A stretch of 64,000 nt of DNA from Clostridium zeae (lineage in GTDB: Bacteria > Bacillota > Clostridia > Clostridiales > Clostridiaceae): the NCBI RefSeq assembly GCF_017312485.1, contig NZ_BMBA01000006.1, positions 159,385 through 223,384 on the forward strand. Direction: 5' to 3'. The position numbers were made by a program, and so were the translations under genes. Position 1 is the stretch's first letter; the number at the start of each line of letters is the position of its first letter. Below are positions 25,069 to 33,647 of the stretch, piece by piece. The notes below the pieces were generated by a model. It saw only the letters and a program-made list of their open reading frames with translations. It ran no database searches and was not told where the DNA came from.

Positions 25069-25908
25069 CTACATATTGGTAGAATACTTATAAACCTCTG
25101 ATTTAGGAAGTTTTCGTTCCTTTGCCACCATTTTGATCGCTTCTTTCTTTTCCATACCATTACTTATATTTCTCAAGATATGTTCTTCAATGCTTAAATC
25201 TTCCCATGTTGCTTTCTTTTCATTTTCAATATCTTCTTTAGATTTACCTTCTAAAACCAATACAAATTCACCCTTAGGCTGTTTATTTGAAAAGTATGAA
25301 ATGGCTTCGCTAATAGTAACTCGCACAATTTCTTCATGAAGTTTAGTTAGTTCTCTACATATAGCTATTCTTCTATTACCAAACACTTCTTTCAAAAAGT
25401 CTAATGTATTTAAAAGTCTATGAGGTGCTTCATAGAATATTATAGTTTCACTTCTATCCTTAAGAGTATTAACTACTTCCATCCTATCCTTGTTCTCTCT
25501 AGGTAAAAATCCTCTAAACATAAACTTAGTAGTATCAAAACCCGAATAAACCAATGCAGTAGTAGTTGCAGTAGCTCCAGGCAACACTTCAAATTGTATG
25601 TTTTCTTCAATGCACCTTTTCACTAGTATTTCACCAGGGTCTGATATCCCAGGCGTACCAGCATCTGATACAATAGCAACAGATCTTCCCGAATTAATTA
25701 TACCTATTATATCTTCGCTTTTACCATACTCATTATGTTTATGGTAACTTATTAGAGTTTTTTTAATCTCATAATGATTAAGAAGTTTTAAAGTTTGCCT
25801 AGTATCTTCTGCCGCTATTATATCCACTGTTTTAAGAACTTCTAAAGCTCTCAAGGTTATATCCTTTAAATTCCCTATTGGTGTAGGAACTAAATAAAGC
25901 TTTGTCAT
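25069..25908 (-). CDS. rsmI: 16S rRNA (cytidine1402-2'-O)-methyltransferase
   Basis: 279 residues of the tetrapyrrole-methylase fold used by RsmI: LYLVPTPIGNLKDITLRALE at the N-terminus, AAEDTRQTLKLLNHY, VAIVSDAGTPGISDPG (SAM-binding loop), LPGATATTTALVYSGF and KGEFVLVLEG. It methylates the ribose of C1402 in 16S rRNA with S-adenosylmethionine. It is encoded 5 bp after the tRNA-methyltransferase-like gene, forming a two-gene operon; this pairing is common in Firmicutes. Confidence 0.95.
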   Translation of the reverse strand: MTKLYLVPTPIGNLKDITLRALEVLKTVDIIAAEDTRQTLKLLNHYEIKKTLISYHKHNEYGKSEDIIGIINSGRSVAIVSDAGTPGISDPGEILVKRCIEENIQFEVLPGATATTTALVYSGFDTTKFMFRGFLPRENKDRMEVVNTLKDRSETIIFYEAPHRLLNTLDFLKEVFGNRRIAICRELTKLHEEIVRVTISEAISYFSNKQPKGEFVLVLEGKSKEDIENEKKATWEDLSIEEHILRNISNGMEKKEAIKMVAKERKLPKSEVYKYSTNM

Positions 25909-25913
25909 ACTTA

Positions 25914-26678
25914 TTACCTTCTTCCATAGATTTTTTCTATTTCATCACTGTACTGTCCATTGTCATTATATACATAAAGAGGGGCTTCCCATTTCATAAA
26001 CTTTCCACCATCTCTCTGACCTTCTACTAGAACTATATTTGGTTCCCTTGTTGTATTAGGATGAACCATCCTCACTCTTTTAGGCTCAATTCTATACTTT
26101 CTCATCAAACAAAATATATCAGCAAGACGTTCCGGTCTATGTACCATGTAAAGTCGACCATTATCCTTAAGGAGAACTCTCGCTGCACTTATTACATCCT
26201 CTAAGGTACATAATATTTCATGCCTTGCAATAGCCGTTTTATCACTTGGATTAATTATTCCTGAACTAGCTAATTTATAAGGTGGATTTACAGTAACCAC
26301 ATCTGCTTTTTTTATGCTTTTCAAAAGTTGTAAGTTTGTTAAATCTCCACATATAAAATCCATCTTGTCTTCAAGTTCATTTATCTTAATACTTCTGTTT
26401 GCCATCTCTACCATTTCTTCTTGAATCTCAAGTCCAGTTATACTTGAAGCCTTAGTTTTTCCAGCCAATATAAATGGTACTATTCCTGTACCTGTGCACA
26501 TGTCTATAACTCTGCTATTATTTTTTACATTAGCAAAATTGGCTAATAGAACTGCATCTACGCCAAACCTAAAACCATCTTTTTTTTGTATTAAGTGTAT
26601 TCCACCTAACTGCAAATCATCAATACTTTCATCTTTATTTATAATCTTCTTTATTTCATCTCTATTTATATCTAACAT
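25914..26678 (-). CDS. TrmN6/YfiC-like N6-adenine tRNA methyltransferase
   Basis: 254 residues with a class I SAM-dependent methyltransferase core: VIDMCTGTGIVPFILA (motif I), GLEIQEEMVEMA, and the N6-adenine motif NPPYK around residue 127. Homologues modify A37 of tRNA-Val in E. coli (TrmN6). GAGAGAGGAAC precedes the ATG. It is the first gene of the operon with rsmI. Exact tRNA substrate unknown. Confidence 0.9.
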   Translation of the reverse strand: MLDINRDEIKKIINKDESIDDLQLGGIHLIQKKDGFRFGVDAVLLANFANVKNNSRVIDMCTGTGIVPFILAGKTKASSITGLEIQEEMVEMANRSIKINELEDKMDFICGDLTNLQLLKSIKKADVVTVNPPYKLASSGIINPSDKTAIARHEILCTLEDVISAARVLLKDNGRLYMVHRPERLADIFCLMRKYRIEPKRVRMVHPNTTREPNIVLVEGQRDGGKFMKWEAPLYVYNDNGQYSDEIEKIYGRR

Positions 26679-26850
26679 TTTGTTCCTCTCTCTTTTTGAT
26701 TTGATAGATATATATATCTACAATATATCATTGCCATCTAATACATTTATATATTATACCTAACAATAACAAATATTTAAACAAATCATTTTATCATAAT
26801 TCATTCACATAGTAGATATATTTTGCATATCTATATATTGGCAAAAATAA

Positions 26851-27040
26851 AAAAGTCACTGAAGCGACCTTCTTCAGTGAGTTTTTTAACGCATCTACCT
26901 TTCCGAATACATGTGAGGAAAATTTGGAAGGCGACATAAATTTTATTTTTTTACTGTTTACCCTAAATAACTGTTCTAAGCTCTTGAAATCGCTAGGTTT
27001 AGCTAGCAAAAAATTTTATACTTTCCTTAACAGTAAAAAA
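26851..27040 (-). repeat. Structured repeat family B, full copy 2 (candidate ncRNA/terminator element)
   Basis: Same architecture as 22881-23066: terminator-like stem CACTGAAG (26857-26864)/CTTCAGTG (26872-26879), a second hairpin with TTTCC/GGAAA, and a core bounded by TTTTTTACTGTT (26947-26958) and AACAGTAAAAAA (27029-27040). The core also has a GCTAG/CTAGC mini-hairpin. It abuts the separate terminator of the NlpC/P60 gene. A 71-codon reading frame on the minus strand spans part of it but is not preserved in copy 1, so it is treated as non-coding. Confidence 0.75.
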
Positions 27041-27069
27041 TCCAATGAAGTCTTATTGACCTCATTGGA
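27041..27069 (-). terminator. Terminator after the NlpC/P60 hydrolase gene
   Basis: TCCAATGA (27041-27048) pairs with TCATTGGA (27062-27069), followed on the minus strand by TTTTTT, which is also the end of repeat B copy 2. Confidence 0.8.
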
Positions 27070-27106
27070 TAAACAATTTACTAACTATGCTCTCATTTTT
27101 AAATAA

Positions 27107-28378
27107 TTATTGCACTCTTCTTGATGCAACATAACCATAGATAGGTCCTACTTTTACATCTTCACCAGTTCTAGGTGCATGAATCATTTGACCACCACCT
27201 ACATATATACCAACATGTTCTGGTCTTGATGAAGTTCCTCTTGTAAATACCAAATCACCTGGTTGTAAATCTGCGTAAGACACTGCAGAACCAACATTTA
27301 TTTGATCATATGTTGTTCTTGGAAGGCTAACTCCAAACTTTCTAAATACATAACTAGTGAAACCTGAACAGTCAAAAGAACTCGGTCCAGTAGCCCCCCA
27401 TGCATAAGGAGTACCTAAGTACTTATAAGCTTCTGATAAAACTGAAGAAGATGAAGCCGGTACAGCTCCTCCTCTACTGTATACTGGAGTTGTAACTGTA
27501 GTTCTACTCTTTACTGTAGCTTTAGCCTGTTCGATATAATTTACTATCTCACTATCTAAGTCAGAACTTACTACAGTTTTTCTCACTTGTCTTAACATAT
27601 CTATAGCAGAATTCAAGTCTGAAGTTGAACTTGAAGCATTTTGTATTATAGATACTGGATATTGTATAAGCACGCCCTCAGATTGTTTTAAATCTTGAGC
27701 AACTTTCTTTTGTTGTTCCTGTAAATCTGCAACCATTTTAAGCTGATCACTCTTCTTAGCATTTAATTCATCTAACTGCTTTTGAGTACTTTCATTTAAT
27801 TTGGCTAATTGATCATTTTTTGTTTTTAAATCATTTACCTTATCATCAAGCTTTTGCTTTTGATCCTTTAAGTCGCTTATGATTTGTTTATCTAAACTCA
27901 TAAGCTTTCCAACAGCTTCCATTTTGCTGACGAAATCACTAAAATCTCTTGAACTTAGAATTACTGCTAAATAACTTTCCTGTCCTCCAGTTTTGTATAT
28001 AGCTCTCATTCTTTCTCCAAAGACTTCTTCTTTGGCATCAAGATCTGCTCTAGCCTTATCAATCTCATCTTCAGTGTTTTTAATTTGCTTTTCTGCGCTC
28101 TTAATTTCATTTTTATTTTTATCAATCTGTATTACTAACGGTTGGATTTGGTCATCTAATGCATCTATCTTATCAGTCAAATCACTAATCTTATTTTTCA
28201 CATCGGAGTATTTGTCTCTACTATCTTGTATTTGTTGCTTTTGACTATCAGTAAGTGGCTCCGCATGTGCCTGTACACCAATCCCAAATACCAAACTGAA
28301 TACGATTAACGTTGATATTGCTCTCTTATTCATGCGTATTCTCAGTTTACACATATTATCAGAAATACTATAACACAT
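27107..28378 (-). CDS. Secreted NlpC/P60 peptidoglycan hydrolase with coiled coil (CwlO/PcsB-like)
   Basis: 423 residues. A GGGGGGAG site supports the ATG at 28378, giving a somewhat long signal peptide that ends near GVQAHA (about residue 40). A long coiled coil rich in Lys/Asp/Gln follows (~45-250), then a short Ser/Thr linker and a C-terminal NlpC/P60 domain (~310-423) with catalytic Cys in FDCSGFTSYVF and His in RPEHVGIYVGGGQMIHAPR, shown in part. It would cut gamma-D-Glu-diaminoacid links in growing cell wall. In related proteins the coiled coil restrains the enzyme until FtsEX binds. Confidence 0.92.
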   Translation of the reverse strand: MCYSISDNMCKLRIRMNKRAISTLIVFSLVFGIGVQAHAEPLTDSQKQQIQDSRDKYSDVKNKISDLTDKIDALDDQIQPLVIQIDKNKNEIKSAEKQIKNTEDEIDKARADLDAKEEVFGERMRAIYKTGGQESYLAVILSSRDFSDFVSKMEAVGKLMSLDKQIISDLKDQKQKLDDKVNDLKTKNDQLAKLNESTQKQLDELNAKKSDQLKMVADLQEQQKKVAQDLKQSEGVLIQYPVSIIQNASSSTSDLNSAIDMLRQVRKTVVSSDLDSEIVNYIEQAKATVKSRTTVTTPVYSRGGAVPASSSSVLSEAYKYLGTPYAWGATGPSSFDCSGFTSYVFRKFGVSLPRTTYDQINVGSAVSYADLQPGDLVFTRGTSSRPEHVGIYVGGGQMIHAPRTGEDVKVGPIYGYVASRRVQ

Positions 28379-28415
28379 GAAAACTGCTCCCCCCCTATCA
28401 TTGTTTTATACTAAA

Positions 28416-28445
28416 ATTATAACATTAAACACTTTTCGATAACAA
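28416..28445 (-). promoter_or_regulatory. Promoter of the NlpC/P60 gene
   Basis: TTGTTA (28445-28440), an 18-bp spacer and exact TATAAT (28421-28416) on the minus strand, about 40 bp before the start codon. The remaining ~430 bp to the next gene are AT-rich, with repeated GTTAACA-like words, but no gene or clear structure is seen. Confidence 0.6.
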
Positions 28446-28874
28446 TATAAATATTTACCAATTTGTTACCTTTTATGTTTTGTTAACAATTTGTTAATCC
28501 TTTTAATTCCTAAAACTGCTATATAACTGGGCAAATTGTATATCCAGACTAAAATTATAATTTTTAGTTAACACTTATAATATAGTTGTTTATAAGGGTA
28601 TTTTTTATACATACCTTTTACTGGATAAAACACCAATCAATATTTACGTATAATTTGGCAACATAATTGGAACTTTAAAAACATTAGAGAATTTTTTTCA
28701 TTATAATCCACTTTATATAAATTAATGCTATTTATTTGGTAATAGACATATTTGATTCACTTTATATACCTGATGATTATTAAATTCTTGAAATAGTTAG
28801 TCCAATAGTATTAAAATAGTGTTATGCGTAAAATCAAATAACATTAGTGCAAATGCATTAAGGAGGAATTTATT

Positions 28875-30212
28875 TTGTATAGATTTAAGGAAGTAAACCC
28901 TTCTCAGATAAATGAGTTTAATTCCATTAATAAAAAAGGGCATATATTTCAAACATCATATTGGGCTAGTATAAAAAAAGAATGGTCTCCAAAATTTATT
29001 GGAGGTTTTGACGAAGATGATAACTTAGTTTTATGTGCTACTATGCTTCTAAGAAAAGCACCATATGTAAATGCTTATATGGGCTACATGCCTAGAAGCT
29101 TTACCTGTGATTATAAAAATAAAAATCTTTTAATTGAATTTACTGATTTCATAAGAAGTTATGCAAAAGATAACAAGATATCTTTCATAACAGTAGATCC
29201 TGATATACACTTATCTGAAAACGAAAATCTTTTAATTGAAGGCGAAGAAACAAAAAACTTTTTAAAGAGTTTAGGTTTTAATAACACTGATTCAAAAAAC
29301 TTTGAGGCAATTCAGCCAAACTTTGTTTTTAGACTTAACCTACCTCAATTAGAGAATAAAGACCAGGAAAAGAAAGATGTCTTTAAAACTTTTTCAAATA
29401 AGACTAGATACAATATTAAAGTATCTGAGGATAGAGGTTTAACCGTAGAAGTTTATGATAAGAACAATATCTCTGATGAAGTATTGTCAAGATTTCATGA
29501 GATAATGGTTACCACCGGAAAAAGGGACAACTTTATAGTACGTAAAAAAGATTATTTTAAAGATATGATTGATAATCTATCACCTTATTGTAGATTATAT
29601 ATGATTAAATATAGCTATGAAAAGGACTTTTCTACTGTCAACGCAAAGCTACAGAAACAAGAGCAAGTACGTGAAAAGGCACTAGTTAAGATTGATGAAT
29701 TGAGATTAAAACTCTCAGAAGAGAAGGATGAAGATAAATCTGCCAGAATTCAAAAGAAGATAGATGACCAAGATGGAAAACTAAAAGAATCCGAAAGACA
29801 AATAGAAGGATTCAAAACTCGACTTAAAGATATTGAACCATTCAAAGGCCAAGAAATATATCTTTCAGGATCTATATATCTTTACTATGGCGGCAAGGCT
29901 TGGTACCTTTATGGTGCTTCAGAAAACATTTTAAGAGATACTATGCCAAACTTTGCTATGCAATGGGCTATGATAACAGATAGTATTGATTTAAATTGCT
30001 ATCTATACGACTTTAGAGGAGTTTCTGGAGATCTTAATCCAGAGAACCCATTATACGGTTTATACAAGTTTAAGAAAGGTTTCAATGGAGACTTTGTAGA
30101 GTTTATAGGTGAATTTGATCTTGTTATTAACAGCTTCATTTATAATCTATATAAAAAAGCATTCCCTAAATTTAAAGAAATAAGAAATAAAATAATGAAT
30201 AAGAATCAGTAA
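28875..30212 (+). CDS. FemABX-type peptidyltransferase (peptidoglycan bridge formation)
   Basis: 445 residues starting at a TTG (28875) with AGGAGG ten bases upstream. Two GNAT-like halves of the Fem family are visible (IFQTSYWASIKKEW near residue 25; YLYGASENI and MQWAMI later). They are separated by a charged helical insertion (~258-320) typical of the FemA/FemX coiled-coil arm that resembles seryl-tRNA synthetase. Such enzymes add an amino acid from aminoacyl-tRNA to lipid II. Being next to a wall hydrolase fits. The amino acid is unknown. Confidence 0.88.
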   Translation: MYRFKEVNPSQINEFNSINKKGHIFQTSYWASIKKEWSPKFIGGFDEDDNLVLCATMLLRKAPYVNAYMGYMPRSFTCDYKNKNLLIEFTDFIRSYAKDNKISFITVDPDIHLSENENLLIEGEETKNFLKSLGFNNTDSKNFEAIQPNFVFRLNLPQLENKDQEKKDVFKTFSNKTRYNIKVSEDRGLTVEVYDKNNISDEVLSRFHEIMVTTGKRDNFIVRKKDYFKDMIDNLSPYCRLYMIKYSYEKDFSTVNAKLQKQEQVREKALVKIDELRLKLSEEKDEDKSARIQKKIDDQDGKLKESERQIEGFKTRLKDIEPFKGQEIYLSGSIYLYYGGKAWYLYGASENILRDTMPNFAMQWAMITDSIDLNCYLYDFRGVSGDLNPENPLYGLYKFKKGFNGDFVEFIGEFDLVINSFIYNLYKKAFPKFKEIRNKIMNKNQ

Positions 30213-30224
30213 TAACTTAACTAT

Positions 30225-30282
30225 AACTAAAAAACAGCCTTCTTAGTAATTTTAATATTCTAAGAAAGCTGTTTTTTTAGTT
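30225..30282. terminator. Terminator after the FemX-like gene
   Basis: A long stem pairs AACTAAAAAACAGC plus TTCTTAG (30225-30246) with CTAAGAA plus GCTGTTTTTTTAGTT (30260-30282). It is AT-rich, so it can act in both directions. Confidence 0.8.
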
Positions 30283-30290
30283 AGGCGATG

Positions 30291-30350
30291 TTAAAGCACC
30301 GTGTTGAAATTAAGTGGTTATACATCCGATGCTTTAAAACCACTTAATTT
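30291..30350. repeat. Repeat family C, full copy with overlapping (pseudoknot-type) stems
   Basis: Stem A pairs TTAAAGCACCG (30291-30301) with CGATGCTTTAA (30327-30337), one mismatch. Stem B pairs AAATTAAGTGGTT (30307-30319) with AACCACTTAATTT (30338-30350), perfect over 13 bp. Because the arms interleave, both can form only as an H-type pseudoknot; otherwise they compete. A shortened relative lies at 3531-3583. Confidence 0.6.
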
Positions 30351-30374
30351 TAATAATACTCTTAAACATAGCCT

Positions 30375-31529
30375 TTAATTATTAAATCTCACTGTTATAT
30401 TAACAATTTCGCTTCTGCTTCCTAACCTAATCGGTGGCCCCCAAGTGCCATAGCCTGATGAAACTATTGCATTTAAGTCCTTTTTCTTTAGATACCCATA
30501 ATCAACCTCAAATATTCTACTGGTTATTAAGTTGTTAGGAAAAAATTGCCCCTTATGTGTATGACCTGATACTTGTATATCTATATTATTTTTCTCTGCC
30601 TCTTCTAGAGCTGAAGGGGTATGATCAATTAATAAAACAGGTTTTCTCTTATCAACATTTTGTAATATGTCTTCTATGCTCTTTCTCTTTTTTTCAGTTC
30701 TATTTATAGAAATATCGTCTCTTCCAACTACATAAAACTGATTATTAATTTCCTTAGCTTCATCCCTTAGCACTTGAACTCCATATTTACCTAACTCTTT
30801 AGTTATAGTTTCTCCCTCGCCTCTCATGATATCGTGATTACCAAGTGCAGCATACGTTCCATACTTTGAATTAATTTTCTTAAATTCAGCTGCCATATTG
30901 CCATTTATAAAGGGTTTAATTTCAGTATCAACTATGTCTCCTGCAAACAATACGATGTCTGGATTTAGCCGGTTAATCTCCTCTACCATCGTACTTGCTC
31001 TCTTACCATCTATAAGATTACCTAGATGTATATCAGAAACCATAACAACATTTAATTTATCCATTCCTTGCATGCTTTTATTGACTTCCAATTCATATTT
31101 TTTTACATATGAATGACTACCATTCCATGTTCCATATATCATCACAAATGATATAAATAGAACTATTATTAAAGTTGTAGCAAAAAGCAAATTATTACTT
31201 CCCCTCATGCTTGGTATAAATGAGTATCGTCTATTAACGAATGCAATTATATCAACAACAGGTAATATAATTATTAAATAAAAGAATATTCCTATCCAAT
31301 ATACTCCTATTAAATTGAAGATATCAAAAATCTTTCCTGACACGTAATTACCTAAAAGCATAGTGACAATATAAGCTACTGCTACAACCCAAAAAATGCT
31401 CCAAAATATAATACTATTTACAGGCATCTTTACTGCTATTCCTTTATATATTCTAGTACCAATATAATAATTACTTAAAGCATATATGCCAAAGAATGCT
31501 ATAATTAATAATACTATCTTATAGTTCAA
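30375..31529 (-). CDS. Membrane-anchored calcineurin-like metallophosphoesterase
   Basis: 384 residues from a TTG at 31529, chosen because GGAGGT lies 7 nt upstream; the longer frame starts inside the ribosome site. Four hydrophobic helices (~1-140) precede a catalytic domain with MVSDIHLGN, LFAGDIVD, ALGNHDIMRG and QVSGHTHKGQ, the metal-binding motifs of the YaeI/YkuE group. In relatives the substrates include UDP-diacylglucosamine or wall-lipid phosphates. The substrate here is unknown. Confidence 0.9.
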   Translation of the reverse strand: MNYKIVLLIIAFFGIYALSNYYIGTRIYKGIAVKMPVNSIIFWSIFWVVAVAYIVTMLLGNYVSGKIFDIFNLIGVYWIGIFFYLIIILPVVDIIAFVNRRYSFIPSMRGSNNLLFATTLIIVLFISFVMIYGTWNGSHSYVKKYELEVNKSMQGMDKLNVVMVSDIHLGNLIDGKRASTMVEEINRLNPDIVLFAGDIVDTEIKPFINGNMAAEFKKINSKYGTYAALGNHDIMRGEGETITKELGKYGVQVLRDEAKEINNQFYVVGRDDISINRTEKKRKSIEDILQNVDKRKPVLLIDHTPSALEEAEKNNIDIQVSGHTHKGQFFPNNLITSRIFEVDYGYLKKKDLNAIVSSGYGTWGPPIRLGSRSEIVNITVRFNN

Positions 31530-31626
31530 GTGAACTACCTCCAATCATAACGTTTAAAGTTTTCTCTATGTTTGACTTCAACTTATATATTCATGTATTA
31601 CTTTAACATGTTCAAAATTAAAAATA

Positions 31627-31650
31627 AGAGTTACCTTATCAGGCAACTCT
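31627..31650 (-). terminator. Terminator after the small DUF3784-like gene
   Basis: On the minus strand AGAGTTgCCTgataAGGtAACTCT forms a hairpin with a mismatch and is followed by TATTTTT. Confidence 0.75.
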
Positions 31651-31663
31651 AGCTAATTCCGTA

Positions 31664-31963
31664 CTATTTTATGAATTTCTTACTCATCTTTGCTTGTATA
31701 ATCGAAGAAGAAAGCATTATCAGCAAAAATACACCAATCCAAACCTTAGTCAAAGACGGGAAGAAATAGTCTAATCCTCCAATTACAACTCCAATTATAC
31801 CTAGTATTAAATTGAACTTACCATTAAATGCAATGTACCCATTTATATCCTTTGCATTGCTTCTTTCAACATTCTTTCTCAATCCTTTACTAAAAAGTAC
31901 GAGTACTCCAAAAATTATGTACACTATACTTGCTATTTCTATTATTATAGTTGTAAGCTTCAT
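31664..31963 (-). CDS. Small membrane protein, DUF3784-like
   Basis: 99 residues from the ATG at 31963 (GGAGGG upstream). There are three hydrophobic helices, a basic loop after the first (SKGLRKNVERSN), and the order helix-loop-helix-helix with a C-terminal KMSKKFIK seen in DUF3784 proteins. It is probably a monocistronic gene. Function unknown. Confidence 0.65.
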   Translation of the reverse strand: MKLTTIIIEIASIVYIIFGVLVLFSKGLRKNVERSNAKDINGYIAFNGKFNLILGIIGVVIGGLDYFFPSLTKVWIGVFLLIMLSSSIIQAKMSKKFIK

Positions 31964-32054
31964 TAATAATCCCTCCATCTAATATAATTCCAATAATTAT
32001 ATATTATACAACATAAAATATTAAATTTATATCCTATATTTTTCATTTTGTATA

Positions 32055-32083
32055 TTGACACAAATGTAAAAGTGCTTTATAAT
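32055..32083 (+). promoter_or_regulatory. tRNA-Pro promoter
   Basis: Exact consensus TTGACA (32055-32060), a 17-bp spacer and exact TATAAT (32078-32083), 13 bp before the tRNA. Confidence 0.92.
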
Positions 32084-32096
32084 TAACAATGTGTCA

Positions 32097-32172
32097 CGGG
32101 GTGTAGCGCAGATGGGAGCGCGCGTGGTTTGGGACCATGAGGTCGCAGGTTCGATCCCTGTCACCCCGACCA
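32097..32172 (+). tRNA. tRNA-Pro (UGG anticodon)
   Basis: A 76-nt cloverleaf with the acceptor stem CGGGGTG/CACCCCG, an encoded ACCA end, T-arm GGTTCGATCC and anticodon loop TTTGGGA (anticodon TGG at 32130-32132). It stands alone, with its own consensus promoter and terminator. Confidence 0.97.
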
Positions 32173-32203
32173 AAAAGGAATTGTATATATACAATTCCTT
32201 TTT
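32173..32203 (+). terminator. tRNA-Pro terminator
   Basis: AAAAGGAATTGTAT pairs with ATACAATTCCTTTT immediately after the CCA end and is followed by TATTTT. It also touches the 3' end of the convergent amidase gene. Confidence 0.9.
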
Positions 32204-33581
32204 ATTTTACCCTTGTATTTATAATATTTAATATATCATCAATAACTTCACCATACTGCTTAACTTTTTCTGTTAAATCACTATTTTCCTTTAGCAATCT
32301 TTTATTTTCATTATTTTTAGCCTCTAAAATTTTATCAAGACTTCCAATAATTGAAGAAAACTCTTGATATCTTGTTCTTAAACTATCTATTTCTTCTGAA
32401 AAGTTATTTAATTTTTCCTTAACATTCTTTATTGTTTCTTCGTCTTCTGAAGTATTTTCTACTTTTGGTTCTTCATAAATCTTATTATCTTCAAAACTAT
32501 CAACAACAGTAGTTCCTTCCATTGCAAACATCAATTGTAGTATCTTTAATCCATAATCTTGGGACGCAGCCCAATTGCCTGAAAGCTCTTCTACATATTT
32601 AACCTTTCCAGTTAAATATGAAAAATGTCTAGTATCCGTAGTGTTATCACTTGGATAACCTTCTGCACCTGCATATAGTGCCAAATGATCTAGCTGTGCT
32701 ATCACTCCGTCCTTCCAACTAGCAAACTTAACAAAAGAGTCAGCTGTATCATCTCTACCAGTTGTACTTTTTAATCCAGCCGGATTCTTATAGCTTTCAT
32801 CTATACTACCTTCAAATTTTCCAAATCCAGTTTCTAACGCAGCTTGTGCATAGGCTATTGTAGGGTTTATATTTCCATGATATGAATATAAAGACCAATA
32901 TAAATCCGCTAAAGATATAAACAAGTCTGTTGCTTGATTATTTTTTGCCCACTGCTTAGCTTGATCTTTCAAACATGATGTCTTTGATATTAAAGGTGTA
33001 AGTTTATTATCATTAGTATCACTTGAATTAGTGCTCTCTTTATATGGCTTACCGATATAATTAAGAAATCCTTTAGCTATAGAAAGTGCAACTTTATCCT
33101 TAAAACTATCTTCTCTTAACAATGCTTCTTCACTAGAATTACTTATAAAACATGTCTCAACCAATATTGCAGGCATATTAGTTTCTCTTAGCACAGCAAA
33201 ATTTGCAAACTTAACGCCTCTACTACTTAAATTAATTACACTTAAGACACTATCCAATACCCTTTTTGCTAATAATTCTCCTTCTCCACCTTTTACCAAT
33301 GCATATACTTCTGTTCCATTGGCAGACTGAACATCCGCACTATTTATGTGTATGCTTATAAAGTACTTACAATTAGCATCATTAGCTAACTTCGCTCTCT
33401 CTGAAAGCCCCAAATAAGCATCATCATCTCTGGTTTGTTCCACTGTAACACCTTGTTCTTTTAATATTTGTCCACATTTTTTAGCGATATAAAGGTTACA
33501 TTCTTTTTCCTGCAACCCTGTTGGTCCTATAGCGCCTGGATCTCTCCCTCCATGTCCAGCATCCAATACTAAATCTATCAT
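32202..33581 (-). CDS. N-acetylmuramoyl-L-alanine amidase + glucosaminidase, no signal peptide
   Basis: 459 residues from the ATG at 33581 (a GGAGATG site upstream; in-frame ATGs at 33599 and 33593 are alternatives). The Amidase_3 domain (~1-178) has DLVLDAGHGGRDPG, ISIHINSAD and ILVETCFISN with the zinc His/Glu ligands. A glucosaminidase-type domain follows (~205-380; AQAALETGFGKFEGS). The C-terminal ~85 residues form a coiled coil. No signal peptide or anchor is visible from any start, so release by lysis, a holin-type route or action during sporulation is possible. It could be a domesticated phage lysin. Confidence 0.88.
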   Translation of the reverse strand: MIDLVLDAGHGGRDPGAIGPTGLQEKECNLYIAKKCGQILKEQGVTVEQTRDDDAYLGLSERAKLANDANCKYFISIHINSADVQSANGTEVYALVKGGEGELLAKRVLDSVLSVINLSSRGVKFANFAVLRETNMPAILVETCFISNSSEEALLREDSFKDKVALSIAKGFLNYIGKPYKESTNSSDTNDNKLTPLISKTSCLKDQAKQWAKNNQATDLFISLADLYWSLYSYHGNINPTIAYAQAALETGFGKFEGSIDESYKNPAGLKSTTGRDDTADSFVKFASWKDGVIAQLDHLALYAGAEGYPSDNTTDTRHFSYLTGKVKYVEELSGNWAASQDYGLKILQLMFAMEGTTVVDSFEDNKIYEEPKVENTSEDEETIKNVKEKLNNFSEEIDSLRTRYQEFSSIIGSLDKILEAKNNENKRLLKENSDLTEKVKQYGEVIDDILNIINTRVK

Positions 33582-33647
33582 ATATAAATTCATCTCCATA
33601 TAATATTCAACTATTATATGTATATTTAAATAACTGTATATTATTAA

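Noticed and set aside
26794..27009. A 71-codon open frame on the minus strand across repeat B copy 2
   Set aside because: The equivalent region of copy 1 does not keep the frame, while the RNA-type stems are kept, and there is no good ribosome-binding site. Treated as part of a non-coding element.
22881..27040. The recurring family B copies as CRISPR repeats
   Set aside because: The copies are ~186 bp, kilobases apart and without regular spacers; no cas genes are present. The Cas4-like nuclease domain at 19682-22045 is part of a helicase.
29570..29830. Insertion or frameshift in the FemX-like gene because of a highly charged low-complexity stretch
   Set aside because: The reading frame is continuous and the stretch fits the coiled-coil arm known in FemA/FemX proteins.
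32100..32367. Plus-strand open frame starting within tRNA-Pro
   Set aside because: It begins inside the tRNA and runs antisense through the amidase gene; it is a by-product of the tRNA and terminator.
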